Assembly (NCBI RefSeq): GCF_900496995.4
Contig: NC_044005.1
Span: 26,913,363 to 26,977,362, forward strand
From: Aquila chrysaetos chrysaetos
Taxonomy: Eukaryota; Chordata; Aves; Accipitriformes; Accipitridae
DNA: 64,000 bases
Direction of reading: 5' to 3'
Under the pieces are notes generated by a model. That model worked only from the letters and a program-made list of their open reading frames with translations. It searched no databases and had not been told where the DNA came from. Positions 59,901 to 64,000 of the stretch are shown here, piece by piece; position 1 is the first letter of the stretch; each line of letters opens with the position of its first letter. A program made the position numbers and the translations under genes.

Positions 59901-61676
59901 CGCATCTTTCTTCTGCTGCATTACTCAGCATCTGGTCTTCATGGCGGAGGCCTGTCAGTCGTTGGTAATAGTGACAGTTTCTACGCCAGAACCAGGGTTA
60001 CCCAAAACCTGCACTGGAGCAGGGGCAGGAACTGCAGTTAGCTTCCTTTGAGTAATGTCCTTGTGTCACAGATTTATTCAGGTTGCAGCCAGGACTGGGG
60101 CAGGGACATGTGTTTACACATTCAACTTTAAATAGTTGCTGTTGTGGACTTTGCTTTCTAATTGAATGTCCTGTGGATTTTTCTTTTTGGATGCAAGCCT
60201 ATGACTTGCAGGACTGTAGGCTGCATGTTCTGCACAAAAATGATGTCCTATAAACCAGCTATTATGAGGGAAGTGCACTTTTTCTTTCAAACTGGCTCAG
60301 AAGCAGCCCATAAGTATTCCAGCAGCGTCACCTGGTGGCCTGAGGCAGATGAAGCACTTTGTAGTTGCGTGGTCCCTACCAAGAGCATATACTGCCGTTG
60401 AGGTTATCGGTCTAAGGGATAAAAGCCCTGAGCTCTTGTGGGTGTAATCAAACCACTACTACTAGGAATCAGGCTGCTCGGGCTTTCTGGGGTGTGTGGC
60501 AACAGTTAGCAAAGTGAGTCTTGGTGCTAATATCCTGTGTGCCTATAGAACAATATCGTATGCGTATGTAAGTTAGTCACCTGTACCTCAGTCTGTGACT
60601 TCTATTCACTGGAGGCTTAGTCATGTGGTAAGCTCTTCTACCCACTCCTCAGAAGCCAACTGTGAATAAGCTAACATTAGGCCGAATAAGGAAGAAATGT
60701 GCTTGTATGCATACTGTGCTCCTCTGTTGTGTAGGAGGAGTAGTAGGAAAGTGTGTTTCAGAGAACAGGTGGGAGAAGTGTTAGTGTTTTATGCAGTTGT
60801 AGTTTCTGGCTTGTAGAGGTGTCTCCCTAGGGGAAGGATGCCCCAGATCTGTAGTATGTGAGGAGGAGTGGTTCAAACTGGCAGTAAAAACCCATGTGGG
60901 AACTTTTGGTTTTGGCTCAGTGATTGCCTGCCTCCCTCTGTTTTCTAGATCGCGAAAGTGGAGAAGTTAAAGCCTCTGGAAGTAGAATTGAGGCGCCTGG
61001 AAGATCTTTCAGAGTCCATTGTTAATGACTTTGCCTACATGAAGAAACGAGAAGAGGAGATGAGGGATACGAACGGTAAGAAACTCTGTGCTCCTTCAGA
61101 GGGATGGAGCTCTAAGACCCCTTACTTCTGCTGAATGTTTTACTAGGACAGCATTTGGAGATCAAGCAATGATAGTGGTCTCTGCCTGTTCTGTTCTTAG
61201 TGAGGGAAACCTGCTGATATTTCTCTCCCTCTGAAGCAGTCACTGAGTCTTGCGTGTCCCAGCTCTAGAAATCATTTCTTTTTGTCTCCGTTCCTAACAT
61301 GAATTACTCTGTACCATTTATTGTTGCCCATTAACCACAGTTTTGCCTTGTTCCCTCTCATTATCCTTTGCATTGTTCCCTTTGCATTTATTCTCAAGTA
61401 CTGTTTGTGCTTCTGTGCCCTTGCCTTCCTGCTGGATGATATCTCACCTTTGAAGTTTCGCAGGGGTGGGGAGAGAAAATCCTGGGAACTTTGCCCTCTT
61501 GAGGCACATCCTGTGATGTCAGACTCCCGTGCAATGGTTTGTTGTCTGTTTCAGAGTCGACAAACACCCGGGTTCTGTACTTCAGCATTTTCTCCATGTG
61601 CTGTCTCATCGGACTGGCCACGTGGCAGGTTTTCTACCTGCGTCGCTTCTTCAAGGCCAAGAAACTGATTGAGTAA
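47683..61676 (+). CDS. TMED10: TMED10 (p23/p24-delta), ER-Golgi cargo receptor
   Basis: Type I membrane protein of the p24 family, cycling between ER and Golgi in COPI and COPII vesicles as a hetero-oligomer with TMED2, TMED7 and TMED9, and sorting GPI-anchored proteins. Coding exons 47,683-47,910, 52,072-52,192, 56,676-56,749, 60,949-61,075 and 61,555-61,676 sum to 672 nt, 223 aa, with all GT-AG introns and consistent phases. It has a leucine-rich signal peptide (about 1-31) and a GOLD domain with the Cys pair C44 and C109. A coiled coil follows, including [20 protein letters not shown] (residues 144-163), then a transmembrane helix (about 190-212) and the tail [11 protein letters not shown] with FF (COPII) and KK (COPI) signals. 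Against remembered mammalian TMED10 it has three extra residues (LPV, 114-116). Confidence 0.96.
47911..52071 (+). other. TMED10: TMED10 intron 1
   Basis: 4,161 bp, GTGCGA...TTACAG. The first 200 bp continue the CpG island. It contains a perfect inverted repeat at 48,240-48,327, an (AAAAT)n-like tract near 49,366-49,384 and a T/G-rich GGTT microsatellite near 51,794-51,850. No other gene was recognised inside. Confidence 0.9.
48236..48331. repeat. perfect 32-bp inverted repeat (hairpin) in TMED10 intron 1
   Basis: Arms 48,240-48,271 and 48,296-48,327 are exact reverse complements over 32 bp (the left arm starts AGCGGCCCGGCCCGCCGG and ends CCGTATAATCC). They are separated by a 24-nt loop containing the palindrome GAAGGCCTTC. 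Pairing extends three more bp outward (TCG/CGA) after one T.G wobble. The arms show no divergence, so the structure is recent or maintained. In the nuclear pre-mRNA it would form a 36-bp stem. Confidence 0.93.
52072..52192 (+). CDS. TMED10: TMED10 coding exon 2
   Basis: 121 nt, residues 77-116 plus one base of codon 117. [20 protein letters not shown] and [17 protein letters not shown] form the core of the GOLD domain with the second Cys (C109). Acceptor CTTACAG. The strong donor GTGG|GTAAGTGA is used here, which adds LPV relative to the mammalian protein as I remember it. Confidence 0.95.
52193..56675 (+). other. TMED10: TMED10 intron 2
   Basis: 4,483 bp, GTAAGT...TTCCAG. Holds an A14-type run at 55,727-55,740 and an AP-1 consensus near 53,330. 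No repeat family, nested gene or small RNA was recognised. Confidence 0.9.
56676..56749 (+). CDS. TMED10: TMED10 coding exon 3
   Basis: 74 nt; completes codon 117, then residues 118-141, [24 protein letters not shown], the end of the GOLD domain. Donor GAG|GTATGT. Confidence 0.95.
56911..56931 (+). repeat. A-rich homopolymer
   Basis: An A run of about 21 nt in intron 3, preceded by GGGAGAG and followed by GACAAAC. No retroposed sequence ending in it was recognised upstream. Confidence 0.8.
57687..57841 (+). repeat. 77-bp imperfect tandem duplication in TMED10 intron 3
   Basis: Two adjacent copies starting TTAAGTCAGTCTAGA (57,687 and 57,764) and both ending in AGCAATC-TTG. They share GTGCTTGGGGTCAGGG and differ by scattered substitutions and an extra A, about 90 percent alike by eye. 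An old local duplication. Confidence 0.88.
60949..61075 (+). CDS. TMED10: TMED10 coding exon 4
   Basis: 127 nt, residues 142-183 plus one base of codon 184. [20 protein letters not shown] then [20 protein letters not shown] and TN: the coiled-coil stalk that drives p24 hetero-oligomer formation, essentially invariant in vertebrates as I remember it. Donor AACG|GTAAGA. Confidence 0.96.
61076..61554 (+). other. TMED10: TMED10 intron 4
   Basis: 479 bp, GTAAGA...TTTCAG. Nothing else was recognised. Confidence 0.9.
61555..61676 (+). CDS. TMED10: TMED10 coding exon 5 (membrane anchor and tail)
   Basis: 122 nt; completes Glu184, then [28 protein letters not shown] and [15 protein letters not shown] (TAA at 61,674-61,676). 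It encodes the transmembrane helix and the cytosolic tail with FF and KK sorting signals. Confidence 0.96.
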
Positions 61677-61940
61677 AGGAGCAAGTCCTCCTCCCCCTCC
61701 TCTCAGACCCAGCTGGACACCGCTGGGACTCAGCCATGGCCCCCTGGAGCCATCTCACAGATGATACCCACTGACTGAAGCCTTTCTGCAGGAACTTGGA
61801 CCCTAAAGGGGGAGGGGAGCCTAAACATTGAAGGCAATGGGGGACCTGTGAAATCCTGTTGGATGTTGAGGGTGGGGGAGGTTGTGATGGGTTTGGGGAT
61901 TCCTGGGGCAGTGATTAAATAAAAAAAGATGTTTCCATGA
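61677..61940 (+). other. TMED10: TMED10 3' UTR, proximal form
   Basis: About 260 nt from the stop to the expected cleavage site after AATAAA at 61,918-61,923. GT-rich sequence follows downstream (TTTTTGCGCTGTCTGTTC). Confidence 0.8.
61918..61923 (+). terminator. TMED10: TMED10 proximal polyadenylation signal AATAAA
   Basis: Canonical AATAAA, 242 nt after the stop codon, with a U/GU-rich element about 25-50 nt downstream. Confidence 0.82.
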
Positions 61941-64000
61941 CAGCTGCAGCAAGTTTTTGCGCTGTCTGTTCTCCTTTTATAATCTTGGCTTGATGGTGTC
62001 TCCCATCTGTCTGTGACTGTAGTGTTACTCTGAGCCACTTGACCCTGCTGAGCTCTTTAGGTGCCATGCGGCTAGCACCGGGGCAGAGCAGGGGATTCCC
62101 TGTTCTGACCAGCTGGGATCTAAGCCTTGTGCAAACAGAGGTGAGTGTAAAGCAATAGGATTCATCATTCCAGCAGGGCCTGAGGATAGAGGGAGGTCCA
62201 AGGTTTGGTCCCTGTTGTGGACCTCTGTGTTTCTCCCTGTGGGAGCTGGTGTCTTTGTGCTGACAGGTCAGGGCACCTGAGCATATGGTGGTTCAGCCTG
62301 GAGGAAGGGGAGCCTTGGAAGGATGGCTTGGGAACGTGTTTGAGCTTGGAAAGGAGAAGCCTGCTTTGCTCAAATAAGCTGTCCAGCCTTACTCCTTGTC
62401 CCGCCCTTGCTCCACGTGTTTGTCTTGGATTTGCCTCCCTTGTTCTGAAATGATGCAGCAGTTTTCCTGAAAGCCTTGGTCAGGGATGGCTTTTTGTGCA
62501 GACAGGAGGCCTCAGTCAGATACAGTCACAGAGCAAATAGGAGCAGGTTATGCTAGGAAACTTGGTCTTACATTGAGCAGGAGACTTCTTTCATCTAACA
62601 GTGTAGTGTTTATCCAGCAGGCAGCTGGCTGAATCTCATTTTTCCGAGACCTCAAAGCAAGGTGGGCTGCTGCTCATGTGAAGCATGAGGGCCTGTGCCC
62701 TGCTTTGAGGTCTGAGGGTGCAAGGGGTGCTTTGCAGGTTGGCAGAGGAGTTGTTGGAAGGATGTGGATGAACTCAAAAAAACAGTACAGGGTAGGAATA
62801 GGCTAATTCTATGTCTGGGGGGAGTCTGAACTGTGCCCTCAACAGAATTGTTATTCTGCTATGCAGTACTACAGAGAGAGCAAGCAGCTTCTCGTCATTT
62901 CTCAGCCGTCCAGATGGCATGATGTTAAATAAGCCAGGCTGGGAAAAAAACGGGCAGGTTAACTTCCTGGACTTACCTGCTGCAGTTTTTAGGCAGTGAT
63001 TAAAATTCTTTCACCTTCTCTGCATTCCTTCAGAGCAAATGGTTCAGCAGCACAGCATTCTGGTGTCATGTGCCTAGACACTTCCACCTAGGGAAGAAGT
63101 TGTCATGGCCCTGGGCCTGAGCTACCATTTTGAAAAAAGCATGGTTTTATAATTTCTGACCTGAATCTGATCTATTTCTGGGAAGGAAATGGTTGTCCAG
63201 GGTGAGGCAATGGGAAAGAGGATGAAAAGATGACCTCCTGTCATCTAAATATATTAGTACTTTGCCTCCCCTTTGCCATTGCCAAGTTCCCGGCGTTGTT
63301 AGTTCCACTGGCAAGTGCTTAGATTGCTTTTAATTTGTTTCTTTTTTGATAAAGCCATATTAAGAACCCAAGTCCACTCCTCTGCCCTTGCATCCATTTT
63401 ATCCTTCTACGTTTCTGAAAGCTGTTACAGTGCAGAACAGCAGTGATGCCACAGGACTGAATTACAGAAGTCATTTGAAGGTAGTTTTAGGTCCTACAGT
63501 TTGAAGCCTGTAGATCTGTTAAGGTTTTGCTTTTGTTTTTATATGACTTGAAAAAACAGTACAAGAAAGGGGCCTTTCCAGTCTTGTCTGTTTTGATATC
63601 CTCTCCCCGTCCTTATCTGAGTACAAAGATACCTTTATCTTAAAAATGGTGGCGAGACCTTAAGTTCCCCAGGTGACTGTTACACTGTCATCGTTCTGGT
63701 GTTGGATTTTGATCTTCACTGTACTGGTACGATTACTGGGGAGCAGGTGTGGGGGACTGATATGGATTTACCTGTAATGACTGGTTGGGGGATTTTTGTC
63801 AACTTTCTCAAATAAAATTTCTTTGGGGAAGAACAACCCACCTCAGTTGTCTGTGTGAGTCTTGTCCTCTTTGTGCACGTTCTTACCAACTGCTGTTTCC
63901 TGCAAGCTGACCTGTTGCAGGAAGCAGCAAGTACACAGACTCCCTGCAAGCCTTTGGGTTTCTCTAGCAACAGTTAATTTCTAAAGAATTTGAGAATTCC
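61941..64000. other. TMED10 downstream sequence, possible extended 3' UTR
   Basis: No coding exon was recognised; NEK9, the expected next gene on the plus strand, is not visible. There is no CpG island, so a promoter for the next gene is probably outside. The stretch up to about 63,830 may be a long 3' UTR of TMED10, if the distal signal is used. Confidence 0.5.
63811..63816 (+). terminator. TMED10: candidate distal polyadenylation signal AATAAA
   Basis: AATAAA in TCAAATAAAATTTC, followed within 60 nt by GU-rich sequence (TTGTCTGTGTGAGTCTTGTC). It could serve a long TMED10 3' UTR isoform of about 2.1 kb. No transcript evidence is available from sequence alone. Confidence 0.4.

Larger units (their letters stand above)
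56750..60948 (+). other. TMED10: TMED10 intron 3
   Basis: 4,199 bp, GTATGT...TTCTAG. Contains a poly(A)-like A run (about 56,911-56,931) and the 77-bp tandem duplication at 57,687-57,841. No nested gene was recognised. Confidence 0.9.

Noticed and set aside
62000..64000. start of NEK9 beyond TMED10
   Set aside because: No CpG island, no kinase-like exon, no initiator context visible before the window ends.
1..64000. CRISPR arrays, bacterial operons, endogenous retroviral LTRs, tRNA/rRNA genes
   Set aside because: None seen: no regularly spaced direct repeats, no LTR pair or retroviral pol/env-like translations, no cloverleaf with conserved T-arm recognised by eye.

Overview
The window is vertebrate nuclear DNA from a bird. 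The evidence is several CR1 LINE copies with the avian 3' end, intron-split vertebrate genes, very GC-rich CpG islands and compact introns. Two protein-coding genes are recognisable with full exon structure: the AP-1 proto-oncogene FOS on the minus strand (transcript about 24,090 down to 21,320) and the p24 cargo-receptor gene TMED10 on the plus strand (about 47,640 to 61,940, possibly to 63,830). They are divergent and about 23.5 kb apart. This matches the TMED10-FOS neighbourhood known in other vertebrates. The next expected neighbours, JDP2 (beyond position 1) and NEK9 (beyond 64,000), have no recognisable coding exons here.

Layout. 1-21,300 is FOS-downstream DNA: non-coding sequence, three avian CR1 copies (3,915-4,803; 9,380-10,045; 11,606-11,816), one much older CR1 relic (16,200-17,260) and three GC-rich islands (about 5.1-5.5, 10.05-10.65 and 17.96-18.9 kb). 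The third island carries a perfect CArG box, an ETS site, CRE-like sites and a perfect heat-shock element, so it looks like an inducible promoter or enhancer about 2.4 kb beyond the FOS poly(A) site. 21.3-24.45 kb is FOS, with an AU-rich 3'UTR, four coding exons and a textbook serum-responsive promoter (TATA, CRE, FAP, SRE, SIE). 24.5-47.4 kb is the FOS-TMED10 interval. It holds a large CpG island at 30.2-31.7 kb with four X-box-like (RFX) motifs and CREs but no recognisable gene, followed by a long non-coding stretch that is AT-rich at 43.7-46.5 kb. 47.4-61.9 kb is TMED10 (five coding exons, 223 aa). 61.9-64 kb is downstream sequence with a possible distal poly(A) signal.

Main oddities. (1) FOS exon 4 contains a 16-nt insertion relative to the expected 367-aa reading frame. 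Read literally, it ends the protein at residue 246, just after the leucine zipper, with loss of the C-terminal transactivation region. (2) TMED10 intron 1 contains a perfect 32-bp inverted repeat with a 24-nt loop. (3) The islands at 18 kb and 31 kb have promoter-like architecture without an obvious gene. Nothing was run computationally: gene calls rest on reading the translated exons, splice sites and motifs by eye and on remembered family knowledge.
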